NCBI GenBank assembly: GCA_964568675.1
Contig: CAZMQV010000034.1
Span: forward strand, 1 to 35,168
Direction: 5' to 3'
Source of the DNA: UPXZ01 sp964568675
GTDB taxonomy: Bacteria > Bacteroidota > Bacteroidia > Bacteroidales > Paludibacteraceae
DNA: 35,168 bases
Program-made: the position numbers and the translations under genes
Notes under the pieces: model-generated
What the model saw: the letters and a program-made list of their open reading frames with translations, nothing else
Databases searched by the model: none
Told to the model about the DNA's origin: nothing
Part shown: positions 15,860-24,898 of the stretch, piece after piece
Position numbering within the stretch: position 1 is the stretch's first letter
How the letters are laid out: each line of letters starts with the position of its first letter

Positions 15860-18800
15860 TTATTTGCGTTGCAGTTTGATATGCGCTCTTTTTGACCCAA
15901 TCATGAAACTTGCGTTGTATATTCCCGAAGGCAAAGCCGATAAGTCAATTAAAGTCTGTTGATTTGTATTCATTTCCAATTGATTCGTAGATAATACTAA
16001 CTGTCCAGTGGAGGAATATACCGATAGATGATGAATTGCTTCGCGCGAATCGGTGAAAGATAGGTAGAATTTCCCGTCGGTTGATGGATTTGGGAAAACC
16101 CGAATCGGATTAAATGCCTGTTGTTCCACCGGTGTCATGCTTTTGAAACTGACATATTGCGGGATGGTTTGTTCGGTATTCCCCGCGTTGTCGGTTGCCA
16201 CTGCATAGAATCTGTAGTTTATCTCTTTTTCTTTCGAAATCGGGTATTTAATACTGTTCGTATTGCTTTCTTCGAAAGCTACGAAAGGCGCGTCATTTTC
16301 TGAAACATAGAATAGGTATCGGTTGATTCCCGATCCATTGGGATTGTCTTGCGACGTGCAGGATAGCGTAACTTCCGATTCTCCCTGAATGTATCCAACC
16401 TGATTCATGCTTGTAGTTGGAGGCAACATGTCAATGATGTTTGTCCAGGTGTTGGTAGTAATAGGCGCATTCTTGTCGAACACGATGGTTGCTTTATTGG
16501 TAATGGGGATTCCGGAGCTAATGCCTGGTTTTAATTCAACGGAGAAACTTACGTAACCTTCGCCTTCCGGCGCGTTCACGTTTGGTGGGAGTTCAATGCC
16601 TTCGATAGTCCATTTCAGTTTGTTGCCGTCTTGTTCTTTTTTCCAATAATAATTGTTGCCTGCATGACTGGTCTCACCAAATTCCACAGTACTCAGGTCG
16701 AATAGTTCGGAAAGTGTGTCTTCTATATAAACTTCGTATGCCGGAGCGGTTGCTTCTTTTTTGTTTTCAAATAAGATGACGTAATTCATTCGTTGTGGCT
16801 TTGCGATAATGTTATTTACACCATATCCTTTGTTACCAATTTTTTCATTCGGATCCCACGATGCCACGATTTTGTCTGCTGCCAGTTTGCCGTCGGCTAC
16901 AGCTGTTTTCTTATCAATCAATCCGGTTTCGGTGTAGAACCAATAAAATAATCTCCGACGCAAAGATTGGCTTACCGAAGCTGCTGTTTCTACCGCGTTA
17001 CCTACTTTAAATACTAAGTTGGTAACCGGATTAAGACTTGCCGCCTTCTCTACGGTTTGTTTAATTACCGATTTTGTAGCAAATACCCCGATCCCGTCTT
17101 TCTCTTTTTTCATACCCAAATCCTCTACCGTCAGGTTCATCGCTCGCGCATATTCTTGTGCTTCGGCAGGCGTAAGGTCTATTTTTTCATTCACCTTCTC
17201 GACAACCCAGTCCTGCATCTTATCTACAACAATTCCGGTGCCGTAGCTCACTATCGCGCCTACAACAAATGCGGGTAGAATATCTGTTTGTGCAGGAGCG
17301 AGTTGGCATTTTACTGATGTTTTGGCGTTTGCCGCTCCTTCTACGGATACAGTAAAGCTATATGTTTCATGAGGATCGAGATACGGAACAAAGAAACTCT
17401 GAGCGGTTGCAGTGGCTCCTTCCAAATCGTTGTTGAGGTTTAGTTTTATGTTCCCGTTTTTACCTGGAACTTCCGCTCCAAGAAAATGAATGTCTTCGGT
17501 AACTGATAGCGAAAGCATAAACGGAGCTGTTCGTTCGCCACTTGAATTGATCAACTTAATTGTATAAGGATTTGGAGCGCCTTTTCTTATCGCGTTGCGC
17601 CCAATTACATCTATACGTATGGGTGAGCCTTGAAGAGGCACGGCTTGTCCGAAAGTTAACGTGTAAGCGCCATGACCAGTTTCTCGCAAGACTTTTAGAA
17701 CGTATTCGCCCGGTTCATCCAAATTGACCGCAAGTTCTTTTTCCTCTCGATATACATATACCCATGATTTGCTGGTGGTGCCGGTTGGTGTAGTCTTAAA
17801 CAACTCGATATACCTGATGCTGATTGAGAAAGTTGTGTCTGGTTTTATCTTAAACCGCGCGACTCCTTTTTCGGAGAAGTTCACCTTATACCAATCTTCG
17901 GTGTCAACGAAAGCGTTATTATATGAATAGCCTAAATGCCCGGTAATAGTCTCATCAGCTTTAATTGAAACCGCTTCTTTATACGTGTTGTTTGGTTCGA
18001 TGTCGTTTTTAAATCTGTTTTCGGAGAATGTGTATTTGAGGGTGTATCCTCCATATCCTACGGATCTTTTTATGTAAATATAATACGTGCCAGGCGCTAC
18101 ATCCGATACGGTAAGGGTTTTGGTGTCGTATCCTACATACACATAAGTTCTTTCGTAAGGAGTGCCATTTTTATCAAGAGGTTTGAAGGAGATGTAATTG
18201 ATGTTCAATGTGCTTGAAGGAGTAATGGTAAGCGATACCGCTCCATCTTTTGGCACTTCTATTTTGAACCAATCTTCATGGTCGGTATAGCTGCTATTAT
18301 AGGCATAACCCTGATGTCCTTGTATCGTTTGTCCGTTTGCAATCGATGACGCTTTTTCAAATGTGTCATTCGGCTCATTATCGTTGGCATATTCGTTGGC
18401 GGAGAATGCGTATTTCAGCGAATAACTGCCATTACCTCCGGATCTTTTTATGTAAATATAATACGTGCCAGGCGCTACATCCGATACGGTAAGGGTTTTG
18501 GTGTCGTATCCTACATACACATAAGTTCTTTCGTAAGGAGTGCCATTTTTATCAAGAGGTTTGAAGGAGATGTAATTGATGTTCAATGTGCTTGAAGGAG
18601 TAATGGTAAGCGATACCGTTCCATCTTTTGGCACTTCTATTTTGAACCAATCTTCATTGTCGGTATAGCTGTTGTTGTAGGCATATCCCTGATGTCCTTG
18701 TATCGTTTGTCCGTTTGCAATCGATGACGCTTTGTCAAATGTGTCATTTGGCTCATTATCGTTGGCATATTCGTTGGCGGCGAATGCGTATTTCAGCGAA

Positions 18801-19177
18801 TAACTGCCATTACCACCGGATCTTTTTATGTAAATATAATACGTGCCAGGCGCTACATCCGATACGGTAAGGGTTTTGGTGTCGTATCCTACATACACAT
18901 AAGTTCTTTCGTAAGGAGTGCCATTTTTATCAAGAGGTTTGAAGGAGATGTAATTGATGTTCAATGTGCTTGAAGGAGTAATGGTAAGCGATACCGCTCC
19001 ATCTTTTGGCACTTCAATTTTGAACCAATTTTCTCCCTGACCGGTTTCGCCGGACATGGAGCCGGATTTCGTTTCATTGTTGGCAATTGGCACCGCGGTT
19101 TGCCATGTGTTATTTGCCCACAGATGTATGGGGGAAAGGGCAAATAGAAAGATAATGAGTAAATTTTTTGTTTTCAT
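15860..19177 (-). CDS. Large secreted PPC-repeat protein with T9SS C-terminal signal
   Basis: The 1105-residue protein begins with a signal peptide (MKTKNLLIIFLFALSPIHLWA). I use the ATG at 19177; a start at 19369 would add 64 non-signal residues across the regulatory region. Four PPC-like beta domains follow (about residues 22-515). Repeat lines carry ANDNEPNDTF and EDWFKIEVPKDG; the fourth is diverged. Next come a beta region, a helical stretch (VVEKVNEKIDLTPAEAQEYA), a conserved bacterial domain starting near WDPNEKIGNKGYG, and an Ig-like domain (SGINRYLFYVSE). The last 80 or so residues, from NPIRVFPNPSTDGKFYLSF, form a type A sorting domain. It should be exported by the T9SS and fixed to the cell surface. 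No catalytic site is visible; adhesion or binding is likely. Confidence 0.9.
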   Translation of the reverse strand: MKTKNLLIIFLFALSPIHLWANNTWQTAVPIANNETKSGSMSGETGQGENWFKIEVPKDGAVSLTITPSSTLNINYISFKPLDKNGTPYERTYVYVGYDTKTLTVSDVAPGTYYIYIKRSGGNGSYSLKYAFAANEYANDNEPNDTFDKASSIANGQTIQGHQGYAYNNSYTDNEDWFKIEVPKDGTVSLTITPSSTLNINYISFKPLDKNGTPYERTYVYVGYDTKTLTVSDVAPGTYYIYIKRSGGNGSYSLKYAFSANEYANDNEPNDTFEKASSIANGQTIQGHQGYAYNSSYTDHEDWFKIEVPKDGAVSLTITPSSTLNINYISFKPLDKNGTPYERTYVYVGYDTKTLTVSDVAPGTYYIYIKRSVGYGGYTLKYTFSENRFKNDIEPNNTYKEAVSIKADETITGHLGYSYNNAFVDTEDWYKVNFSEKGVARFKIKPDTTFSISIRYIELFKTTPTGTTSKSWVYVYREEKELAVNLDEPGEYVLKVLRETGHGAYTLTFGQAVPLQGSPIRIDVIGRNAIRKGAPNPYTIKLINSSGERTAPFMLSLSVTEDIHFLGAEVPGKNGNIKLNLNNDLEGATATAQSFFVPYLDPHETYSFTVSVEGAANAKTSVKCQLAPAQTDILPAFVVGAIVSYGTGIVVDKMQDWVVEKVNEKIDLTPAEAQEYARAMNLTVEDLGMKKEKDGIGVFATKSVIKQTVEKAASLNPVTNLVFKVGNAVETAASVSQSLRRRLFYWFYTETGLIDKKTAVADGKLAADKIVASWDPNEKIGNKGYGVNNIIAKPQRMNYVILFENKKEATAPAYEVYIEDTLSELFDLSTVEFGETSHAGNNYYWKKEQDGNKLKWTIEGIELPPNVNAPEGEGYVSFSVELKPGISSGIPITNKATIVFDKNAPITTNTWTNIIDMLPPTTSMNQVGYIQGESEVTLSCTSQDNPNGSGINRYLFYVSENDAPFVAFEESNTNSIKYPISKEKEINYRFYAVATDNAGNTEQTIPQYVSFKSMTPVEQQAFNPIRVFPNPSTDGKFYLSFTDSREAIHHLSVYSSTGQLVLSTNQLEMNTNQQTLIDLSALPSGIYNASFMIGSKRAHIKLQRK
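18063..19024 (-). repeat. 378-bp tandem repeats with a 178-bp identical core
   Basis: Three units start at 18063, 18441 and 18819, a period of 378 bp (126 codons). Bases 18063-18240, 18441-18618 and 18819-18996 are identical. Outside this core, the first two units differ at about ten positions by eye. The third unit diverges near 19024. Confidence 0.92.
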
Positions 19178-19219
19178 GCGTGTTGGAATTAGATGGTTGA
19201 TGTGTTCGATTGGTAGATG

Positions 19220-19227
19220 CAAATCTA
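19220..19227 (-). promoter_or_regulatory. -7 element of the PPC-repeat surface-protein gene
   Basis: On the minus strand this reads TAGATTTG, a full match to TAnnTTTG. A start near 19213 gives a leader of about 36 bases. The -33 position has no TTTG; the direct repeats at 19249-19287 lie there instead. Confidence 0.55.
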
Positions 19228-19248
19228 TGAAATTTAAAGCAGTATGTT

Positions 19249-19287
19249 TTCCTGATTCGTAAAAATTTATTCCTGATTCGTAAAAAT
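19249..19287. promoter_or_regulatory. Two 18-bp direct repeats, likely regulator binding sites
   Basis: TTCCTGATTCGTAAAAAT occurs at 19249-19266 and again, identical, at 19270-19287. The 21-bp spacing is two helical turns, the typical layout for AraC-family sites. It lies between the divergent regulator and surface-protein genes. Binding is inferred. Confidence 0.6.
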
Positions 19288-19304
19288 CTTCAGAAAAAAG
19301 ATAG

Positions 19305-19340
19305 TTTGTATCAAAATATAATTTAAAAAACGTATTTTTG
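19305..19340 (+). promoter_or_regulatory. Promoter of the AraC-type regulator gene
   Basis: TATTTTTG (19333-19340) matches the -7 consensus. TTTG (19305-19308) lies 24 bases upstream, a slightly long spacer. The start would be near 19347, about 13 bases before the ATG. Confidence 0.55.
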
Positions 19341-19359
19341 TAGTATAAACCGAAAATCC

Positions 19360-20541
19360 ATGTTGACACATTCTATCTTTTCGCTTTTGCCCATGTTTGT
19401 CAGTTTGTTTGGGGTGTTACTTTTGCTGGTTAGCGCGCAAAAAAATCTATCCAAGCGTTTTCTGACTTTTTTTCTGGTAATTGTTTCTGTCAATTATTTT
19501 GCTCATGCTGTTTATTTCAGCAATGAATATAAGTTGTTCGCTTTTGTAGATAATATTTGGATTTTCACATCTTTGTCGGTATATCCGCTTTACTATTATT
19601 ATATCCGACTTCTTACTGTGGATGAGCGCGTTAATTGGCGTCGAATTTGGATTATTACTCCGGCTGTGCTGATGTCAGTTTTTTCATTTATTCTTTATTT
19701 CGCGATGTCCCCCTCCGATTTTGAAATTTTCACACAAGGTATGATGTATCATGTCGGTGGATTTTCGAAGCCTTATCCTCCATTGGTACAATTGCAAGAG
19801 CTGAAGTTCCTGCTTTACAAAGCCGTTTTCTTAACTCAACTATTGGTATATCTGTACTTGGATTTTCGGCTTGTTATTCAATATAATAGACGAATAAAAG
19901 CGTTTTATTCCAATTTGAGCAATAAAGAACTTACTCGAATTTTATGGGTATTGGTAGCGTTGGTTTTTACATCCGCTATTTCTGCAGTTTCGAATGTTGT
20001 AGGGAAAGATTTTTTTATTGATAAAGGTTTGCTCCTTGTATTTCCATCCATCGCGCATTCGTTGTTTTTGGCGATGATAGTTTATGTCGGTTATTATCAA
20101 AACTTTACAATTGTAGAATTTCAGAAAGATTTAATGCTTTGTCAATTGGCTGAAGAAGACGATGATGACTATGCGAAATCATTAGATGATATCGACGAAA
20201 AAGAAAAGATAACGAAACAGCAAATTGAAGAGATACTTTTATCCAACAATCTTTTTACCAACCCCAATCTTCGCATTGGAGATATAGCGGATATAGCAGG
20301 TACCAATCGAACATATATTTCGAAAATAGTGAATGACGGAATGGGTACTAATTTTTGTGATTGGGTCAACTCGTGTCGGTTGGAGTATGCCAAGGAGCTA
20401 ATGAACGATCCCGACAGTAATCACCTTACGCTTGCCGAGATTGCCGAGTTTTCGGGTTTCACAAGTATTAGTGTTTTTTATCGTGTATTCAAGCAAAAGG
20501 AAGGTATGCCACCCCGAAGGTTCAGAATGAATTTAAATTAA
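19360..20541 (+). CDS. Membrane-anchored AraC-type transcriptional regulator
   Basis: The 393-residue protein has about six to seven hydrophobic membrane segments in residues 5-260. An acidic linker follows (EEDDDDYAKSLDD), then an AraC-type DNA-binding domain. The first helix-turn-helix covers about residues 307-328 (IGDIADIAGTNRTYISKIV); the second covers about 356-378 (LAEIAEFSGFTSISVFYRVF). The ending PPRRFR is typical of the family. Membrane-bound AraC-type proteins are known in Bacteroidota, but their signals are mostly unknown. It is divergent from the T9SS surface-protein gene, and the direct repeats at 19249-19287 are its most likely targets. Whether it activates or represses is not shown. 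Confidence 0.9.
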   Translation: MLTHSIFSLLPMFVSLFGVLLLLVSAQKNLSKRFLTFFLVIVSVNYFAHAVYFSNEYKLFAFVDNIWIFTSLSVYPLYYYYIRLLTVDERVNWRRIWIITPAVLMSVFSFILYFAMSPSDFEIFTQGMMYHVGGFSKPYPPLVQLQELKFLLYKAVFLTQLLVYLYLDFRLVIQYNRRIKAFYSNLSNKELTRILWVLVALVFTSAISAVSNVVGKDFFIDKGLLLVFPSIAHSLFLAMIVYVGYYQNFTIVEFQKDLMLCQLAEEDDDDYAKSLDDIDEKEKITKQQIEEILLSNNLFTNPNLRIGDIADIAGTNRTYISKIVNDGMGTNFCDWVNSCRLEYAKELMNDPDSNHLTLAEIAEFSGFTSISVFYRVFKQKEGMPPRRFRMNLN

Positions 20542-20797
20542 TTCAGCTTCACGTAATCTTGTAATGAACTTTCTGAATTACTTTAATGACCTCTTCAAGC
20601 AGCTTTAATAAGGTTTTGTTTTTATTGAAGATAGAATAGAGCAAAATTGCTAATTGGGTGTAAGCGTATATTTTTTTTTCGTCAGATTAAATCTATTCTG
20701 AGTCAAATGAATGAGAAGTTACATTGCTTGTTTGACCGATTTTTTTAATATTCACTAAAAACCCATTTACATTTTTAACCAAAACGAAAATTCTTTG

Positions 20798-20805
20798 TAC
20801 CTTTG
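20798..20805 (+). promoter_or_regulatory. -7 element for the DUF2723 operon
   Basis: TACCTTTG is a full match to TAnnTTTG. The -33 region is only T-rich (TTTT near 20773). A start near 20812 would leave a leader of about 136 bases. Confidence 0.55.
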
Positions 20806-20843
20806 GACTTTTATTGCCAAAATAGGATCGTAAGAAAATATTT

Positions 20844-20912
20844 ATGAGATATACAGGCTATTGGTTGTTTTCGCTGATACTTGTTGCTCCCTTGTCGGCA
20901 GAGTTTGTATGA
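20844..20912 (+). CDS. Possible 22-residue leader peptide
   Basis: An ATG begins a 22-codon frame (MRYTGYWLFSLILVAPLSAE then FV) ending in TGA. The product is hydrophobic, like a signal sequence. It lies in the predicted 5' leader of the DUF2723 gene. An ATG overlapping its stop starts an eight-codon frame. No ribosome-binding site is clear, so this may be chance. Confidence 0.25.
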   Translation: MRYTGYWLFSLILVAPLSAEFV

Positions 20913-20947
20913 AAAAGATAACTGTATCAATATAATTATCACAATCA

Positions 20948-23900
20948 ATGAAAAATTTCCGATTTCTGAACAATGTATTCGGCTGGGTGGCATTTGCTAT
21001 CGCGGCGCTTACTTACCTTTTGACTATCGAACCGTCAGCCAGTTTCTGGGATTGCGGCGAGTTTATTTCCACAATTTATAAATTTGACGTTGGACACCCT
21101 CCCGGAGCTCCATTTTTCATGCTTTCAGCCAAATTGTTTACACTTTTCACTTCCGACCCCACAAAGGTAGCAATGATGGTCAACGCGTTTTCGGCAATTG
21201 CAAGTGCGTTCACCATACTTTTTCTATTCTGGACCATCACTTATCTGGCGCAGAAAGTAATTGGGAAACAAGAGTCTGAATATAGTTTGGCAAATAAAAT
21301 CGTTATTCTTGGCGCGGGGATGGTTGGCGCGTTGGCATATACATTTTCAGATACATTCTGGTTTTCGGCTGTCGAAGGCGAGGTTTATGCTTATTCTTCA
21401 TTTTTTACCGCTATCGTTTTCTGGCTGATTCTGAAATGGGAAAGGAATGCCGATGAAAAAGGCTCCGACCGTTGGCTCGTTTTGATAGCTTATCTGATGG
21501 GACTTTCTATCGGTGTTCACTTGCTCAACTTGCTTGCTATACCGGCAATCGTGTTGGTGTATTATTTCAAAAGATACAAACCTTCTACCAAAGGTATTAT
21601 TATGGCAATGCTTACTTCGGTTGTAATCCTTGCTTTTGTACTTTATGGACTTATGACAGGGGTGGTTTATTTGTCAACAAAGATTGAACTTTTCTTTGTG
21701 AATCAATTGGGCGCTTCTTACAATACCGGATGGTTCGTTTACCTCACTTTGGTAGTGCTATCGTTGTCGTGGGCAATATACGAGTCGCACGTAAACAAAA
21801 GCTATGTCCGCATGGTGATTTCATTCCTGCTTGCCGTTACATTGAGTGGAACTCCCTTCTTGTTCGAAAATATCCTTATCGGACTGCTTGTAATCGTAGT
21901 TTTGGCGCTATTCTTTACCTACAAAAAACAAGCGGTAAAACCACGCTGGCTCAACACTAGTTTGGTGATGATTGCCGTGGTGTTGCTTGGTTATTCAAGT
22001 TATGCGGTGATTGTGATTCGTTCGTCAGCACAACCCACCATGGACCAAAACTCGCCCGACAATGTGTTCGCACTACAATATTATCTGAATCGTGAGCAAT
22101 ACGGCGATCGCCCCTTGCTCTATGGTGGTACTTACAACGCGCCGATGAAATTGAAAGTAGTGGGAAATACCTGCGAATATGATATCGACAAATCGCCACA
22201 ATATGCTCCAAAACCTAAAAAAGACGCTTCGGAAAAAGATGAATACGTAGTGGCGGGATATAAATACAAGTATAAGAAAGACTCAAAGTTCATGATGCTC
22301 TTCCCGCGGATGTACAGCTCGGACGCAAATCACATCAAAGCGTATAAATCATGGGGAAATATACAGGGTAAACGGGTGGATTATGAGTTCTGTGGCGAAC
22401 AACGAAGCGATGTAAAGCCTACATTTGGCGAAAATCTGCGATACTTTTTCGACTATCAGGTCAATTTTATGTATTGGCGCTATTTTATGTGGAATTTTTC
22501 GGGGCGACAAAATGATATTCAAAGCTATGGCGAAATCGAACATGGCAATTGGATTACCGGAATTCCATTTATTGACAAAATGATGGTAGGTGACCAGACC
22601 TATCTCCCCAAAGAATTAAAAGAAAATAAAGGTAGAAATACGTATTTTATGTTGCCATTGCTGTTAGGCTTGGTGGGTATCTTCTTCTTGCTCAATTCCG
22701 GTAAACAAGGTAATCACGCTTTCTGGCTTGTGATGTTGCTGTTTTTCCTTACCGGTTTAGCCATTGTGATTTACTTGAATCAAACCCCTTATCAGCCACG
22801 CGAACGTGACTATGCCTACGCCGGCTCATTCTATGCTTTTGCCATCTGGATAGGGATAGGCGTAATGGGTATTGCCAAGCTATTAGAGAAAATTCTTTCT
22901 AAAAATCTGAGCGCTATTCTTGCTACAATAGCCTGCCTCGGAATCCCGGCACTTATGGGTGCACAAAATTGGGACGACCACGACCGCAGCGGACGTACTA
23001 CTGCTCGCGACTTTGGACAAAACTACCTGAATTCGGTAGAAAAAGACGCGATTTTGTTCTCCAATGGCGATAACGATACTTTCCCTCTTTGGTACAATCA
23101 GGAAGTGGAGGGTGTTCGCACTGATGTTCGTGTCTGCAACCTAAGCTATTTGCCAACGGATTGGTATATCGACCAAATGAAGCGCGCATCCTACAATTCG
23201 GCGCCATTGCCAATTTCTTGGGATAAAAAAGATTATATTTCTGGAACCAACGATGTGCTGTCTGTGCAGGATTTGACTGATGGTAAACCATTTGATATGG
23301 CGCAAGCTTTCGACATAATCAAAATGGACGATAAAGAGATGAAAATTGAGGGAGATGGATTTTATCCGTCATCAACTCTTGTATTGCCTGTGAAGGCGGA
23401 TGAAGTGGTGAAGTCGGGAACTGTATCCAAAGAATACCTCGATAAAATTGTTCCTGAAATGGTGTTTAACTTGCCCCGAAATGTGTTCAAAGGCGAGAGT
23501 ATGATCATGGAAATGATTAAGGAAAACAAATGGAAACGTCCGATGTATATCTGCGTTACTGTTGGTGAGGATTTCTATCCTAAAAGTCTGAATAACTATC
23601 TGACGCGTACAGGTTTGGCGTATCAAATCATACCCTCCGAACAACAAGATAGCTTGAGCATGAATGTGGATGTGAATCAGATGTACACGAATTTGATGAC
23701 CAAATTCAAATTTGGCGGTATTGAAAATCCAAAAGTGTATCTGGACGAACAAGTGCTACGCATGTGTAAGACTCATCGCATCCAATTTGTTTACCTCATT
23801 GAAGCCTTGATGGCTAAAGGTGATACCACCCGTGCTAAAAAAGCGCTTGAATATGTTGATAAAGTGATTCCGGCTGCGACTGTTCCACACGATTTTAGTT

Positions 23901-24172
23901 CCAACATCTTGGCAATGCGCTACTTTGAAGCGGGAATGCCGGCTAAAGGTGAAGAGATATTGAATAGTGTGGCAAACCGAAGTGTGGAATATCTGAAATG
24001 GTACTCCAGTATGAAGCCTTCGCAAAAATCGAATGCTTCCAATTCTGTGGGTCATGAAATGGCAGTGCTTAATCAAGTGTTGATGATTGCCGACCAGGTG
24101 AAGTCGAAAGCAGTAGTGGATAAATATAGAGTTCAGTTTGAAAATTACGCGCGAATATTTAATATGAGATAA
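20948..24172 (+). CDS. DUF2723 membrane protein, TMEM260-like glycosyltransferase
   Basis: The 1074-residue inner-membrane protein belongs to DUF2723. The family includes TMEM260, an O-mannosyltransferase, so a lipid-linked sugar transfer is a fair inference. The N-terminal signature FWDCGEFISTIYKF starts near residue 34, followed by GHPPGAPFFML (about 49-59). The acidic residues Asp35 and Glu38 sit where the active site of such enzymes is expected. About a dozen membrane spans alternate with loops, and a large soluble C-terminal part follows. A second motif, QTPYQPRERDYAYAGSFYAF, is also typical. It heads a run of four envelope genes reading the same way. The acceptor, protein or glycan, is unknown. 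Confidence 0.88.
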   Translation: MKNFRFLNNVFGWVAFAIAALTYLLTIEPSASFWDCGEFISTIYKFDVGHPPGAPFFMLSAKLFTLFTSDPTKVAMMVNAFSAIASAFTILFLFWTITYLAQKVIGKQESEYSLANKIVILGAGMVGALAYTFSDTFWFSAVEGEVYAYSSFFTAIVFWLILKWERNADEKGSDRWLVLIAYLMGLSIGVHLLNLLAIPAIVLVYYFKRYKPSTKGIIMAMLTSVVILAFVLYGLMTGVVYLSTKIELFFVNQLGASYNTGWFVYLTLVVLSLSWAIYESHVNKSYVRMVISFLLAVTLSGTPFLFENILIGLLVIVVLALFFTYKKQAVKPRWLNTSLVMIAVVLLGYSSYAVIVIRSSAQPTMDQNSPDNVFALQYYLNREQYGDRPLLYGGTYNAPMKLKVVGNTCEYDIDKSPQYAPKPKKDASEKDEYVVAGYKYKYKKDSKFMMLFPRMYSSDANHIKAYKSWGNIQGKRVDYEFCGEQRSDVKPTFGENLRYFFDYQVNFMYWRYFMWNFSGRQNDIQSYGEIEHGNWITGIPFIDKMMVGDQTYLPKELKENKGRNTYFMLPLLLGLVGIFFLLNSGKQGNHAFWLVMLLFFLTGLAIVIYLNQTPYQPRERDYAYAGSFYAFAIWIGIGVMGIAKLLEKILSKNLSAILATIACLGIPALMGAQNWDDHDRSGRTTARDFGQNYLNSVEKDAILFSNGDNDTFPLWYNQEVEGVRTDVRVCNLSYLPTDWYIDQMKRASYNSAPLPISWDKKDYISGTNDVLSVQDLTDGKPFDMAQAFDIIKMDDKEMKIEGDGFYPSSTLVLPVKADEVVKSGTVSKEYLDKIVPEMVFNLPRNVFKGESMIMEMIKENKWKRPMYICVTVGEDFYPKSLNNYLTRTGLAYQIIPSEQQDSLSMNVDVNQMYTNLMTKFKFGGIENPKVYLDEQVLRMCKTHRIQFVYLIEALMAKGDTTRAKKALEYVDKVIPAATVPHDFSSNILAMRYFEAGMPAKGEEILNSVANRSVEYLKWYSSMKPSQKSNASNSVGHEMAVLNQVLMIADQVKSKAVVDKYRVQFENYARIFNMR

Positions 24173-24229
24173 GCTTTTGGAAGCGTGTTTCACGTTGATA
24201 AATTTGAAGAGCGATAAATTCAGAAAGCA

Positions 24230-24871
24230 ATGCTACAAGTTCCGGCTATTCTCCGGCTGTTTTATAAAGATGCCGTATGGCGTCTCAATCCGAATGAAAA
24301 AGTAATTTATCTTACTTTCGATGATGGCCCGAATCCGGTAGTAACGCCACAAGTCTTGAGTTTGCTCGAAGACTATGGCGTGAAAGCTACATTCTTTTGC
24401 ATTGGCGATAACGTCAGAAAATATCCTGAACTTTTTGACGAGCTAAGTATTAAAGGACACGCGATTGGAAATCATACGTTCAACCATTTGCGAGGCTTTG
24501 ATACGCCAACTAATGAATACGTAGAAAATGTACTGAAAGCCGACTCGCTCATTGGTAGCCGACTTTTTCGTCCTCCACACGGGCGAATTAAACTCGGACA
24601 GTTTCGGATTCTGAAAAAAGAATTTAAAGTAATCATGTGGGATATAATATCTTATGATTATAACAAAAAAATATCGCCCGAAACAATTATGCGCGAAATA
24701 CGATTGAAAAGTCGCAACGGCTCGATTGTCGTGTTTCATGACTCCTTGAAAGCGGAAAAAAACGTGTTGGCAGTTTTACCGCAAGCATTGAAGTTTTGGC
24801 ATGATTCCGGCTATGAATTGCGAACGATAACAGAAGACGTAATTGGAGCTAACGCAGGTAAGCATCTTTAA
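24230..24871 (+). CDS. CE4 polysaccharide deacetylase (NodB domain)
   Basis: The 213-residue protein removes acetyl groups from an N- or O-acetylated glycan using a metal ion. The five NodB motifs are present: TFDDGP (29-34; Asp31 base, Asp32 metal), NHTFNH (81-86; His82 and His86 metal ligands), RPPHGR (114-119), MWDIISYDY (136-144) and VVFHDS with His170. No signal peptide is visible, so the enzyme may be cytoplasmic or attached weakly to the membrane. It begins 57 bases after the DUF2723 gene, and DUF2851 follows 27 bases on. A role in peptidoglycan or surface-glycan modification fits, but the substrate is not known. Confidence 0.9.
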   Translation: MLQVPAILRLFYKDAVWRLNPNEKVIYLTFDDGPNPVVTPQVLSLLEDYGVKATFFCIGDNVRKYPELFDELSIKGHAIGNHTFNHLRGFDTPTNEYVENVLKADSLIGSRLFRPPHGRIKLGQFRILKKEFKVIMWDIISYDYNKKISPETIMREIRLKSRNGSIVVFHDSLKAEKNVLAVLPQALKFWHDSGYELRTITEDVIGANAGKHL

Positions 24872-24898
24872 GTTTATTAGGAAAAAAAGCGACGTTTA

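Larger units (their letters stand above)
20542..20947 (+). other. 406-bp intergenic leader of the DUF2723 operon
   Basis: The region follows the AraC-type regulator and precedes the DUF2723 gene. A weak inverted repeat just past the regulator stop (20540-20546 with 20573-20579) may end its transcript. A promoter lies at 20798 and a small open reading frame at 20844. I see nothing else. Confidence 0.6.

Noticed and set aside
18063..19024. CRISPR array
   Set aside because: The repeats are 378 bp long, in frame and part of a coding sequence, not short repeats with spacers.
19178..19369. 64-residue N-terminal extension of the PPC-repeat protein
   Set aside because: It would place the start across the operator, and the signal peptide begins at the ATG at 19177.
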